From the NCBI RefSeq assembly GCF_000208745.1, contig NC_030851.1:16051419-16115418 (forward strand): a DNA stretch of 64,000 nucleotides. The letters are read 5' to 3'. Position 1 is the stretch's first letter. Each line of letters starts with the position of its first letter. The position numbers and the translations under genes are program-made. Origin of the DNA: Theobroma cacao. Lineage: Eukaryota > Streptophyta > Magnoliopsida > Malvales > Malvaceae. Below, in pieces: positions 1 to 11,559 of the stretch. The notes beneath the pieces are model-generated. The model had not been told where the DNA came from. It worked only from the letters and a program-made list of their open reading frames with translations, and made no database searches.

Positions 1-2814
1 GGCCAAGCAAGGAAGAGAGAGAAAGAGAGGAAGAACAAAGGGAAAAACAAGAAAACCTAGGTGAAAAATTCAAAGAAAAAGTGAAGAAATCAAGGAAACA
101 AGCTAGGTAAGTTAGAATTTCTTTAGTTCTCCTTGATACCTAGCTTACCCATGCTTTTGTTCTTGATTTTCATGGTTGAATATTGAGTTATTATGATGAA
201 TTCAATTCTGAAAAATGGGTTAGGAGAGAGAAAATTGTTAGATTAATTTGATTTTAAGTTATGTTAGTGTTTTAAGTTAGTTTAGCATATTTAGGAATAA
301 AACAACAAGAAAAGAATTTATTTTCCTCCATTACTATTATTGGCTGAATTTTCTAGGGGAATATTGGCTGATAATCTTGATGTCTATTTGAGGAATTATG
401 ATGAATAATGATGAATTATGAGCCTAGAAAAATAATGGGAATTTTCGGAGCAAAAATATGAATTTTTACCCACTAGGGGTATTTTCGTAATTTGCTATCG
501 GGACTGATAAATTGAATCTCATTCATAGTCACTAAGGTAATTTAAGTATAATTGGAGTGTAGAAAGTGAGAATAATTGATTTGGAGTTAAATTGGAGATA
601 ATAGGCCGAATTAGGTCAACACCTCATTTAAACGGTAGTCTGATAAGTTGTATATCATATCATGTATATATACCGAGCCTGAATTGATTTTATAATGATC
701 AAGCATTGATGTGATGAATTATGTATTGCACATTATGGATAGGTGGTGAGCAAAGTACACTGGTAAAAGTACAGAAATTGTGCTTGGAGATTGGGATTAA
801 GAGTATATCGACTCCTAGAACTGTGAGTGAACTTATTATCATCTTAATTATCTAGAGTAGTTTTATACAATTGTGTGATTTTATGGAAAATGGGTTTAAA
901 TGGTAAATTGCTATGTTCTAAGAGAAATTACGATTTTATAAAATGATTTTATAAATTTTTTGGAAAAATCGAATATTGGTTTTGAAAATAGAGTAATTAG
1001 AGACTGCCTGCTTGTGTTGTAAATTTATGGTTTAAATTGAATGGCTTATGACAATAAATGAGCATGAATGGTTAAACTAATTTTGGTGTTAGAATTATTT
1101 ATATTGTGTATTCAGCCTTAAGAGGCTAGGTTGCAATAAATTGCCATGTCATGCTAGAATGAATTTTATTGATTGGTGGATTATATATTAATTATTCACT
1201 GCAGAGGTGGTTCCGTGGACCAGCCTATTAGAAGGGGAACGGTAAACTCCATTATATTCTTACCTCGAACGGAGAGGCACGTAGGGTATCTCCTAGGGTA
1301 AAGCTTAGGGTTCACTTCATGCCAAACCACCACGTGAACGGGAACTCAGCCAACGTCAAGGAACGGTTGTATTTTTATCAAACTAAAAATATAAAAATAT
1401 ATTTTAAGTATATACAAAAATTTTAACAGCCTTGGCGGACTCGGTTGGATGCCTTGCGCAAGGTATCACCGAGTATGAGTTTTGGCATGAGCCAAAGTTT
1501 TAAGAAATTCATAAGGCAAGTTGATTACTCGATTTATATGGATTCATTTTATTTGGTTGAAATGAGTTGAAAGGTAATGAAATTACAGTATGATGAATTA
1601 TTTTAATTGTCTCCATTTACTTGACTTTAGATAGTTTAGATGGTATCTGTTTACTCACTGGGATTTTATAATCTCACCATCTTCATTTCCTCACATTTCA
1701 GGCTCGGGGAATTTCATAGTTAGCTGACTTTGACAAGGATCTTCATTTGGACTAGAATCGGTAAAAGCTGTAAGTTTCCAGCTTCTGATGCATTTTGGTT
1801 AGATGTGGGCCCACGTGTCACTGTAAAAGAAATTTTATGCTTTGGTTATTTGCTTTATAGTATATATGAATATAATTAACTTTTACGCTGTAAGAATTAT
1901 GTACCGATAGTTTTATGAAAATTATTTTACAGGAAAATAGTTTATTTTATTGAATATTTTTATTATATTCAAATGGTCAAATTTTCACTTCAAATGAACG
2001 TTTTAGATACTTAATTTGTTTTTAAATCATTAAATATATATTTTCTGCTTACCTACTACATTTTTAGCAAGTTTTGAGATTTTCGACAAAAATGATGAAA
2101 ATGCTCCTGTGAGCTAGAAAACAATATGTTATGTTCTGATTTGAAAATGATTTGTAATCCTTCGAATTTTGATATTTGATAACTATTGCTCACTGGGGAA
2201 GTGCAAAAGTTGATACGAGAGCCTTGCGAGGTTTCGATCAACATTCGGGGTGAAGAATGTTTGTCGAGGCCTCGCCACGGTTGTCACGGGCCTGATGGGG
2301 AGTTTCAGGTCGTGACATTGTAAATTAAATAAAATACTCTGGCTTACTGTATTACGATATATATGAATTTATTTTGCTTTTACGCTGTAAAAAATATTTA
2401 TGCAGTGTTCTAAAAATACTGTTTTATGAGAAAATTGAATATTTTATTCTACATTTTTATTTTATTCTAATAGTCATAATTTCATTTTAAACGATTGTTT
2501 TAGACATCCAAATTTATTTTTGATTATGAATTATGTGTTTCGTACTCACAAACTACATTTTTAACGGATTTCGAGATTTTTGAGGAAAAATGATCAAAAT
2601 GCCCCTGTGAGAAAAAAATTGTTTTTCTATTGTTTTGATTTGGAAAATGTTTATAATCTCTCAAAACATAATTTTAGTGAATAATATTCACAGGGAAAGC
2701 GAGAAAAACTGATGTTAAGCCTTACGAGGTTTCGATTGACATTCCGGGTAATGAATGTCTATCGGGACGTCGCGACGGTTGTCACGGGCTCGAGAGGAGT
2801 TCTGGGTCGTGACA
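1..2814 (+). mobile_element. Ty3-type LTR G, 3' part, cut by the window edge
   Basis: The first 2.3 kb aligns by eye with the 3' two thirds of solo LTR F (18127-21006). Shared blocks include the gagagag/caaccctag leader-like stretch, the 'actcactgggattttataatctc' neighbourhood, 'cccacgtgtcactgtaa' and the terminal GGGTCGTGACA. By comparison with F about 0.8 kb of the LTR lies before the window. No gag or pol follows, so this is a solo LTR or a 3' LTR whose element lies upstream. It interrupts copia LTR H: the flank from 2815 continues as H. The expected target duplication to find upstream of the window is ATGGA. Its 3' end is duplicated (separate entry). Confidence 0.75.
1820..2814 (+). repeat. 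497-bp tandem duplication of an LTR 3' end
   Basis: Unit 1 ends at 2317 (...GGTCGTGACA) and unit 2 ends at 2814 (...GGGTCGTGACA), exactly 497 bp apart. Both units start just after a GTG-x-CA context and read TGTAAA, then an AT-rich stretch with 'acgctgtaa', then 'gaaaaatgat..aaatgcccctgtgag', then the CG-rich 'gtcgcgacggttgtcacgg' tail. LTR F carries one shortened unit (20713-21006). The two units differ at many positions, so the duplication is old. Confidence 0.8.
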
Positions 2815-3175
2815 ATGGATGTAGGCATCCAAAAAAGCCAAACCACTATAAATTTCTTTTGTCTCTTTGAATTTCTACTTATTTATTGCTTATACTTGCC
2901 TTAGTAAAGTAGATTTATATTGATTTATTGTCTTACTCTTAGGAAAATATCTCTCTCTTATTTTTGAAAGCTAGCAAATATTTTAAGAAAAACATTTTAC
3001 CTTGGTACATTATTTTTATACTTACTAAGTTATTGTTGAAAAATTGTTTTGACACTAGAAAATAAATTTTTGATGAAAAAGATTTGATTCTTATACTTAG
3101 ATTTTCAAAGTAACTTTTGATATATCAATTCACCCCCCTCCTGATATATTGTTTATTAAGACTTTTACACTAACA
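2815..3175 (+). mobile_element. Copia LTR fragment H (3' end)
   Basis: The stretch 'ggatgtagg..ccaaaccactataaat' and the later 'caattcacccccctcctgatatatt' match the 3' part of the copia LTRs elsewhere in the window (compare 26187-26400 and 15890-16030). The likely terminus is ACTAACA at 3175. Its 5' part would lie beyond LTR G, upstream of the window. It abuts copia coding remnant J, which runs in the opposite direction, so H probably inserted into J. Confidence 0.6.
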
Positions 3176-4480
3176 CCTTGGATTGGAACATTAAAGCTCT
3201 AGCCACCATTAATATATATTGGTGTTTTCTCTCAATAATGCCAATTTGTTGAGGGTCCTCTACACAAGATAATTAATGGATGATTCCTGTCTTGGCAAAG
3301 AAATCTGTAAGTTTAAATTCTTGACCATTGTTAGTTCTTAAACATTTAATTTGAAGATCAAATAGCCTTTAAACAAAGGCATTGAAAGATGGTATGATGT
3401 GTGAAACTTTTGACTTGCTTTTCATAAGAAAAATCCATGTAAAATGACAATAGTCATTTACTATTATAAGAAATTATATTTGGTTTGATAACGTGGGAAC
3501 CTCATAAGAACCTTAGATATCTATGTGAATTAGTTCAAAAGCATTTTTAGTGTTCTATGTGTGAATTGGAAAGGGCAATTTCCTTTGCTTAGCTAGAGGA
3601 CAAATTTCACAAGACAAATCACTTGAACTTTTAATACTTGGAAATTGTTGAGTTATTACATTAATTCTCTCCAAAGGAGCATGTCGAAGTCTAAAATACC
3701 ATAAATCAAAAGTCCGTTGACAAAGGAAACATAAGGAAATTTAACAATTTATCAAAATTGTAGCTATACAAGCCTTGTTTTTCTTTTTCATCTCTCATCA
3801 AGTATAATCGTGAAAAGGCCCTAGCAACCCTAATCACTATCCATGAGGGAATGTCTTGGACAATACAATACATGTCAGCGAAAGAACACCAGTTGACTTT
3901 GATTTAGTGAGATGACTAGTAGATATGAGGTTGAATTTGAAGCTTGGTACACAAAGCACATTGCTTAAGGTCAGTAAAGAAGCCAACCTAATAGTTCCTA
4001 TGTGATTGACTATGACTTTCCTATTGTTTGGTAGCTGGACAAAGCAATTTGAAGCTGGTTTGGCATAAGCAAAATTCTTTAAAGAATATCAGATATGATC
4101 AATTGCACCAAAGTCCATTATTCCACAATTATGCTTTATCATAAGAGAATTCACTTTTACAAACTTGCATGACATATTATTAACTGCGTTAAAACAAGAA
4201 TAACCTAAAATAATACTTGCAAAGGCTGAGTTAATTAGTGAATGCTTTGGTTATGGAGTGTTTGTTAGGGTGCCTTTACTCTCATTGCTAGTCAAACCAT
4301 TCTCACTCAAAATTTCCATTAGTTTGTTAACTTGTTGTTGCAAGTTAAACATTTGGGACATCATGTTTGCTGCACTGATCTCTTCTCCTTGGTCCAAGTA
4401 TGCTTCTTCAGTTGGTGAGTCACTCATTACTGTCACATTATAAATAGTTTCTTTTCGTTTCTTGACATTGGTTTTCCGCT
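3176..4480 (-). pseudogene. Decayed Ty1/copia gag-pol fragment (J)
   Basis: Read on the minus strand, this holds the end of gag, a protease and part of an integrase. Near 4436-4251 is an open stretch ending the gag region, with 'MMSQMFNLQQQVNKLMEIL'. At 4121-4092 is the protease motif, IMDFGAIDHI followed by a stop; the family motif is DSGATDHI, so the catalytic serine position is now phenylalanine. Downstream is the typical copia string with 'VLCVPSFKFNLIS'. From about 3360 to 3181 comes integrase: NGQEFKL (from a D-N-G-x-EF motif), then '[15 protein letters not shown]', which contains the catalytic glutamate region. Several stops and frameshifts make it non-functional. RT and RNase H are missing. 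The lineage differs from L and M, which carry SRHMTG-type proteases. Confidence 0.8.
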
Positions 4481-4494
4481 AGACACATAAGTTC

Positions 4495-5008
4495 AACCGT
4501 TAGTCTACCATTAATATTCCACTAGTTTGATGATGTGGCAATATTGAAAAGACAATTTGACCCTTTATCAATTTTAAAAATTACCACACTATATAAACTA
4601 TTATTTTTTATTTTTTATTTTTTCTTATTAAAGAAAAAACCTCCCATATGCTCCCAAGGAGCACCCAACGTGGTGCTTCTTGGGGAGCACCATTCACATG
4701 TTCCCCAGTGAAGACAAATGAGTGCTCCACAAGGAGCACAAATCCAATGCTCCCTGAGGAGCACCGGTCTTGGTGGTCTTGCCTTGAGAAATTAGATCAG
4801 ATTTGAGCCATGAGGTGGCCGGTCGGGGTAGGGAACATCGCCAACCGGTCTAAAAAAAGTAAAAAAGGAAAGAAAAGAACATTTTAGACACTTCAATTTA
4901 CATATTAACGCCGTTTAACTATTTAGGGTGGAGTGTCCATTTTACAAACTAGCGGACCCCGTGTGTAATTATGATTAAAAGTTAAGAGTGATAGAGTATT
5001 TACCATTT
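4495..5008. other. Unclassified repeat-like stretch with GC-rich hairpins
   Basis: No coding potential is seen. The ends share a TTAACGG-like motif in opposite orientation ('ccgttagtctaccattaat' near 4496; 'atattaacgccgtttaac' near 4902), which could be decayed terminal inverted repeats. In the middle (4650-4765) are three short inverted repeats of the form GCTCC-n-GGAGC, far more GC-rich than the surroundings, and a CCGGTC repeat follows at 4820-4850. It may be a non-autonomous DNA transposon, but I could not define a target duplication. Confidence 0.3.
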
Positions 5009-5140
5009 TTTATAATGTTATTGCTTCCATACAAAAATCAAAAACTTTTGATTTAAGTTTCTAATTTTGTTTCTTTTATCTTATTTTATTTGTTTATTCA
5101 AGCTTTTATTATTTGGGTTCTTTATTACTTTTATTTTTAT
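5009..5140. repeat. Truncated unit 0 of the ~551-bp tandem repeat
   Basis: 'tataatgttattgcttccatac' followed by 'gtttctaa' matches the start of the units at 16767 and 17318. After about 80 bp it jumps to 'gtttattcaagcttttattatttgg', the unit end seen at 17279-17310. It is therefore a unit with a large internal deletion. Solo LTR A is inserted directly after it, using its last bases TTTAT as the target duplication. Confidence 0.7.
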
Positions 5141-6722
5141 TGTTGGATTTGGATCATGGTGTATGGTTGTGATTGTGTAACCTATGGATTTAAAAAATAT
5201 TCTAGCTATAAAAGTAATTTATCCAATTTACACAAACTGAAATTCACAATCATATAATATGCAAATAAAAAACAATTGCATCAATAATCAAAAATTAAAT
5301 AATTAGAGATGTTACCTACTCCGTGCTAGGAATATATTTGATTATTCTCTCCTAGTGAATTGTAGTAAATTCACCACCACACCAATTTTTGAAAATCTTG
5401 ACCAATTTGACTTACCACTTATTCTTTATGAATCTTTCAATCTCAAACCTAGAGTGGGCTAGGTGTGGAGTACTTTTTAAAATGGCAACTAGATAGTTCT
5501 CTCAATTTCTTCTGTAGCAATTTTTCTTTACATGAGGCTTGTAGAAAATTACTAATGGGAGCAAGAAGAAAAAACTAGAGAGAGAAATATAGAGGAGTTT
5601 GGCAATTTAAAAGAGGAGGCTAAGTTTTTGGCTAAAATCACATATCTATAATGTGGTTTTCGACCAATATTAAAAGAGAGTTATTTCTCTCTTAAAACTC
5701 TTTTTTATTAATTTAATTAATTAAAATTAAATTAATATTTACCATCCATAATTATAATTAATAAATAATTTATTTATTCTAATTGCTAGTTCATGTCAAA
5801 TTAGGACTATTCTTTTTTATTATTATCCATCTTTAATTAAAAATAATTAATAAGAAAATCCTAATCACACATGGAGTAAAATAATTATCTCATAATCGTA
5901 ATTAATTATAAATAAAGAATTAACAATTTCAATTCTTATATTTATAATTGAATATCCTCCATCATTATTTTTATTAATGAATCTATAATTATCTTAATAA
6001 TATTTTCTATTCAAAACAAGTGTTGTCTTAAAAAATATTTCTATATTAAGATAATTTTGACTTATTAAAACTCATGTGATAAAGACAACTCTTGTCTCAA
6101 TCAACTCACATATATTCATGTCTATAAATAAGACATTATATGCTCTTTGTCTAAATGAAGACAACTCTTGTATTTAATTTAGACAACACTTAGTTACCAA
6201 ATTTGAACATTAAATTTCATAAAAAATTAAACACGCATTCCATCTTAAATGAGTTGAATTCTACAAAGCTAAGTGGGGAATTACATTAGACGTAAATATT
6301 TCAAGCTCCAATCAACATAGAATTATCCTTTAATTTAAGTAAAAATAATTCTAGTTTTATTAACCATAGAATCACTCTATCATAGATTCATGGTTGCACT
6401 CTTGAATTATCTAGAATTACAACAAGTATCCAATATGTAAAATTTAATATTGGTTCATCCAATTGCAAACCTTATGTTGTGAACCCTTATAGCTATCCAA
6501 TGATAAAAATTGAATTTACCATTTTGCCTTTTATGTCAATTTTATCCCCTAGTCTCAAATTTCATCTAATTGGTGATCTAATACTCGAGATTTAATCTTT
6601 TGAGTATTAAGATATGATAAGTAGCTAATTTATCAATCTACTAGACCTAGATTAAATCACCAATCTTCCTAAAATCACCAGAAGTGATGCTAATACTATG
6701 ACCTCCAATATTTGCATATATG

Positions 6723-8851
6723 TGATGGAGTTGGATCTTAGTGGATTCATGTGATTGTGTAAAGTAAGGATTTCAAAAAATTTCTTTTATAAAGGAAGCA
6801 AACAATTTACTTACACAAGCGGAAAAACACATCATTCTCATTACAAGTAACATAATCACATCCTAAAATTAAGAATCTATTAAGTAAGATAAAACATACC
6901 TTTTATTTTGAGATTCTTATTTTCGAACACCATCACACCAATGATTGATTTCTCAACCAAACAAGCTTGGCACTTGTACTTCAAGAATACTTTTAACTTG
7001 AACCTTGAGTAGACAAGGTTTTGTATGCTAGACTACAAGATGGCAACCAATTTTGTCTCTCTTTTCTTCCTAAAAATTAATGGTTATTTTTCTTTTAAGA
7101 AATTAGCCAAGAATGGGAGAAAAAAAGAGAGATATAGCAAAGTTTGAAGGAAGGAGAGAGAAATGATGGCTGAAGCTTTTTCAAGAAAGATACGTGTGTT
7201 CCTTTCATCCAATCTCCTCTTTTTATTAAAACTCTTGCCTAAAAGGTTTAATCAAAATCAAATACCTTTGAATTAATCTTGACCATCCATTTAGAGTTAC
7301 AGATGCGTCAAACATGCTCCATAATTATCAATATTAAAATTAAAAAATAAATAATTGAATTCTTTAATTATCGTTAAGAGTTCTTGATAAAATAAAACTC
7401 CTTGTTGAATAATAACTCTTATTTTATTTATATCCATCTTTATTATAAAGGAATTAATAATAAATAAAAGAGTGATAGTCAAACATGGAGTCTCTTTTTA
7501 TCAACATGGATGTCTAGATTCATTTTGCAAGAATCCTCTTAGCATTATCTTAATTTAAGATAACTCTTATCTAAATTGAGACAAATATATTTTCTTGTCT
7601 ATATTAAGACAAAACATATTTTTCTTGTCTTAAATTAAGACAAACATATTTTCTTATCTAAATTAAGACAAAACATGTTTTCTTGTCTAAATTAAGACAA
7701 ACATGTTTTCTTGTCTAAATTAAGACAAAACATGTTAAAACTTTCATTTTTGTGCATAATTTAATTAATCAAATAAAATATGCATTCCAACTTAAACAAG
7801 TTGAATTTTACGAAGCTAAGTGGGGAATCTATTTAGATATAGATATTCCAAGCTCCAAATAACTTAAAATTTTTCTTAATCTCATTAAGATTATTCAAGC
7901 TTATTAACCATGAAATCATTCCACCATAGATTCATAGTTGCATTCTTGGATTAACTATAATTGCATGAAATGATTCAATACTTGATATTAATTATTATTT
8001 GTCCAATTGCAAACATTATATTGTGAACTCCATTGCCATCCAATGATAAAAGGTGAAATTACCATTTTACCCTTTATGTCAATTTTGTCCCATATTCTAA
8101 AATTTCATCCAATTAGTGATTCAATACTCTAGACCTAATCTTTTGAGTATCCAGATGTGATGAGTAGCTAATATATCAATTCACTAGGCCTAGATTAATC
8201 TCCAATCTTCCTGAAATCACTAAAAGTAATGTTAATACTATGAACTCCACTATTTGGATATATATTCCCAGATGTTCATCTCTATAATAATCCTTCCATA
8301 CGGTGTCTACATCAACGTTTTATAATGATTATACCCATGGTATATTAAAGATTATAAGGAGATAAAACATGAGTCCATTATCAATTAGGATTTTGGTTCT
8401 ATTATAAGCAAATACATAAGTGTGCGATCAAGATTTAAGTAACGATTAAACTTAAATTTGATTCTCACATGATTCCAATTCATGTTATAGTGTAATTACT
8501 TAAAGTCAACTATTCCGATGATATGAGGCTCTTCATTCCCTTGAAGTGAATCACATTCGTTTCATTGGAAGTAATCTAGACACTACACCTTAAAAACAAT
8601 TAAGTGACCAGCTTTATTATATGACTATGAACAATTTTTAGATTCAATTAAAATACTTGTCTCCTATATATGACTCTTCATACAAATGTATTTTAATATC
8701 TCAATACAATCATGGTACCTAAATAACTAGAAAATGAATACTAGCTTAAAACAAACTCTTCGTCTTATTATCAAAATGTACTTTCATTAAATGAAATTAA
8801 ACATGAGAATATACTTGTTTTCCAGGGCACCATATTCTCAAATTCCTAACA
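6723..8851 (-). mobile_element. Solo LTR B, same family as A and inserted into A
   Basis: It runs from TGATGGAGTTGG to ATTCCTAACA, flanked by a perfect duplication ATATG (6718-6722 and 8852-8856). It aligns with A over its full length in the same orientation. Shared blocks include 'ttgtgtaa..ggattt', the 'gaagctaagtggggaat' segment and the 'aatctagacactaca' segment. The sequence left and right of B joins into uninterrupted A ('tttgcatatatgttcctgaatg'). It spans 2,129 bp with no internal coding region. Confidence 0.9.
7555..7737. repeat. Short tandem array in LTR B
   Basis: About five copies of a roughly 36-bp unit containing 'cttgtctaaattaagacaaa' follow one another. Each unit holds the inverted repeat TTGTCTnAATTnAGACAA. 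The equivalent part of A (6080-6190) has only degenerate copies, so the array expanded after the two LTRs diverged. Confidence 0.8.
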
Positions 8852-11559
8852 ATATGTTCCTGAATGCTCACCTCAATTATAATCCCAACATACGGAGTCT
8901 AGATCAATGCATTAAGATGTTCATGCCCATGATATATCAAAGATTATAAAGAGATAAAACATGAGTCCACTATCAATCAAGATTACAGTTCTACCATAAA
9001 CAAATGAATAAATGTGAGATTAAGATTTAAGGAAATGGCCTAACTTAAACTTAGGTCTCATGTGATTCTGTAACGACCTTTTCCTCGATCATTACCAGCA
9101 TCTAAGACTTATGAGTGAACCCGTCAAGTCCCGAACAAGCCTTAGTTGAGATTCCAGACAATTAAATCAAATATTCTTTTACGGTTATAAATCGACTAGT
9201 AATAATCATTATCACTTGCTTAAACCAGATAAACAATCGATATTCAAGACGTAGCATCTAGATACCAATAACCAAACTTAATAACTCCCAAGTAATTTCA
9301 ACATCACATGTGGTATTCATTACACAACCTCAAAATTTTAGTAATTACATTCCCGATATTCTAACCATTTTTACTAGTACAACTGTTTTACACGACACGA
9401 CCTCTATCCAACGGAGCGACTCATAGTGGAAGTTCAGAGATGCCATTACCTACTTGCAGCAAATCTCGATGTGCTGAGCAATGCGCTTGAGCTGAGTACT
9501 TATCTGCAAAAGGAAGATAAAAGGGTGAGTCTCACAAACTCGGTGATCATCAACTCCGTGAGTAAGGCGTAGATGGAAAACAAGCTAAAGGTAAAAAATT
9601 TAGATGTTAAAAATATAAGGATATATAAACAATTTAACTCAAAAAAGAGATTTGTGCCTTATATGTAAAACCAAGAATTTGAATACCAAGTAATTATTTC
9701 AAACAATATATCAAATCCAGTGCAAGTAAAAGTTTCTACCGTCAAAACCATTTAATAACTTTACTCAAATCAAATCAGTATATACACGCATGCTCTCATA
9801 AAATTAAACATTATGAAAGCTTATACACAAATCCACAAATCACCTAGTACGTGAGGAGTTAAATCCACGTCATAGCATAAATAGGGGAGCTACAAAAAAT
9901 CTTATAGTTTTCACCATGCAAAAGAATACGGGTTTGAAAACCCAAAGAGATATTACTCTCGAGTAGGTGATAAAAATAAAGAACTCGTGGACCCGCTTCC
10001 ACGTAATAACATCCAGGAGCCCCGCTCCACCAGATTCTCATAGCCATGGCAGTCTTGACGATGTTGGCCAACATCAAAGAAATCAAGTGGTCGCAACCAC
10101 ATATAACAACTTATGGCCTAGCCAAGTATATACATCACAGACTGTGGCCCCAGCCACGTCTAACAGCCCGACGGTGACTCAAAGGTTCTCTAGCTAGAGC
10201 TCACTTGTGCACAAAGGTCACACTATATCGATGTGACATTCGACCTACTCTCAAATCTTCCAGTTTGATAAAACCATTTAAAAATCAAGTCAGGTTCTCA
10301 AAAGCTGATTTCAAAACCACTTCTAAAATATTCAACATGGTAACATGATGAAATCCCTTATAAAACTTTATAACATAAAACCTTTGCATGAGGTTAAAAT
10401 ATCAATCCACATGGTGAATATGTGTTTTATTCATAAATGCACATCACACAAACTATAAGGCACATTTTGAAAGGAATCGTATTAAAAAACTTGTTTCCCG
10501 ATTTTTAAAACCCTTTACGTATATAACTTATATATATAATAGTCAAAACAATTTCAAACATTATGGCATCCACAATTGCCTAGCATTTCTACCAGTTCAT
10601 GCTTTCCACAATAGCAATTTACAAATCTATCATGAATAGTAGTAGACAAAACGCTATTCTATATATAGTGCAAAATCGTTTTGAAATAGATACCCCCTAC
10701 TCACCTTACAATAGCGGGACACTACGTTGTTATTAACTCGGTGCATATCTAACTAATTCTACTTGCCAGTGACCCGTTATTTCCTCTGGTATGCCATCAG
10801 GGCAGCTTTCCTCACTTACACACTTCCTAGCAACAATTCAAACTCAATATATTTAATTCCTCACATGTACGGGCAACACTTCAATCAATAAATCCTTAAT
10901 CTAATTTCACATTTTTTTCATCTTCATCATTCACAATAATTTAACATGCAATCCACATACATGCATCTATTTCTTTCAAATCTTGGAGGACCTTTGCTGC
11001 CTTAAACAATTTTACAAAAAAGTTCAACCGATTGAGTTAAATAAAATGACCATATTCATAATTTCTTACCTCTCAAATGAAACTCCTAGCTCCATAACTC
11101 TATTGTGCAGCCTTAACTCTCCAAAGATCACTCTACACAAGCTCGGGTTGAAAAGGAACAAACATGCAGCAAGCTTATCCAAACTGAGCTTACTATTTGC
11201 TACACAATCAAAACAACAATATTCAACCGTTTATTCTCAACTATAATAACTTAAAACTAAAGCTCTTACCTCCACCATGAATTTCGTAACTCCAAATCAA
11301 TGCTAAGGAGCTCAAATCTCTTGGGAGGAAGCTTTAAATGTACGGGGTTTTAAAGAAAAGGATAATAGATCCATATTTCTTCCAAAAATGGTGAAATGCC
11401 CAATGTTGGCTGGTTGCTTGTTTTTATTCCTTCATTCTTAAAATTTTTTAGCTCCCATTTGAGGTTATGAAGTTTAAATTCTTTGTGTTGAATTTTGAGA
11501 AGCTTGGGTTTTCACTTGGAGAGGAAAAGAATTAGAAAAGGCCTTATAAAAAGTGTTTC

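Noticed and set aside
9859..10197. Overlapping open frames on both strands (75 and 76 codons)
   Set aside because: They lie in the repeated middle part of solo LTR C and are explained by its CG-rich imperfect repeats.
10983..11246. 87-codon plus-strand open frame
   Set aside because: Antisense to the leader-like part of LTR C. No protein family pattern and no conservation in the other large LTRs.
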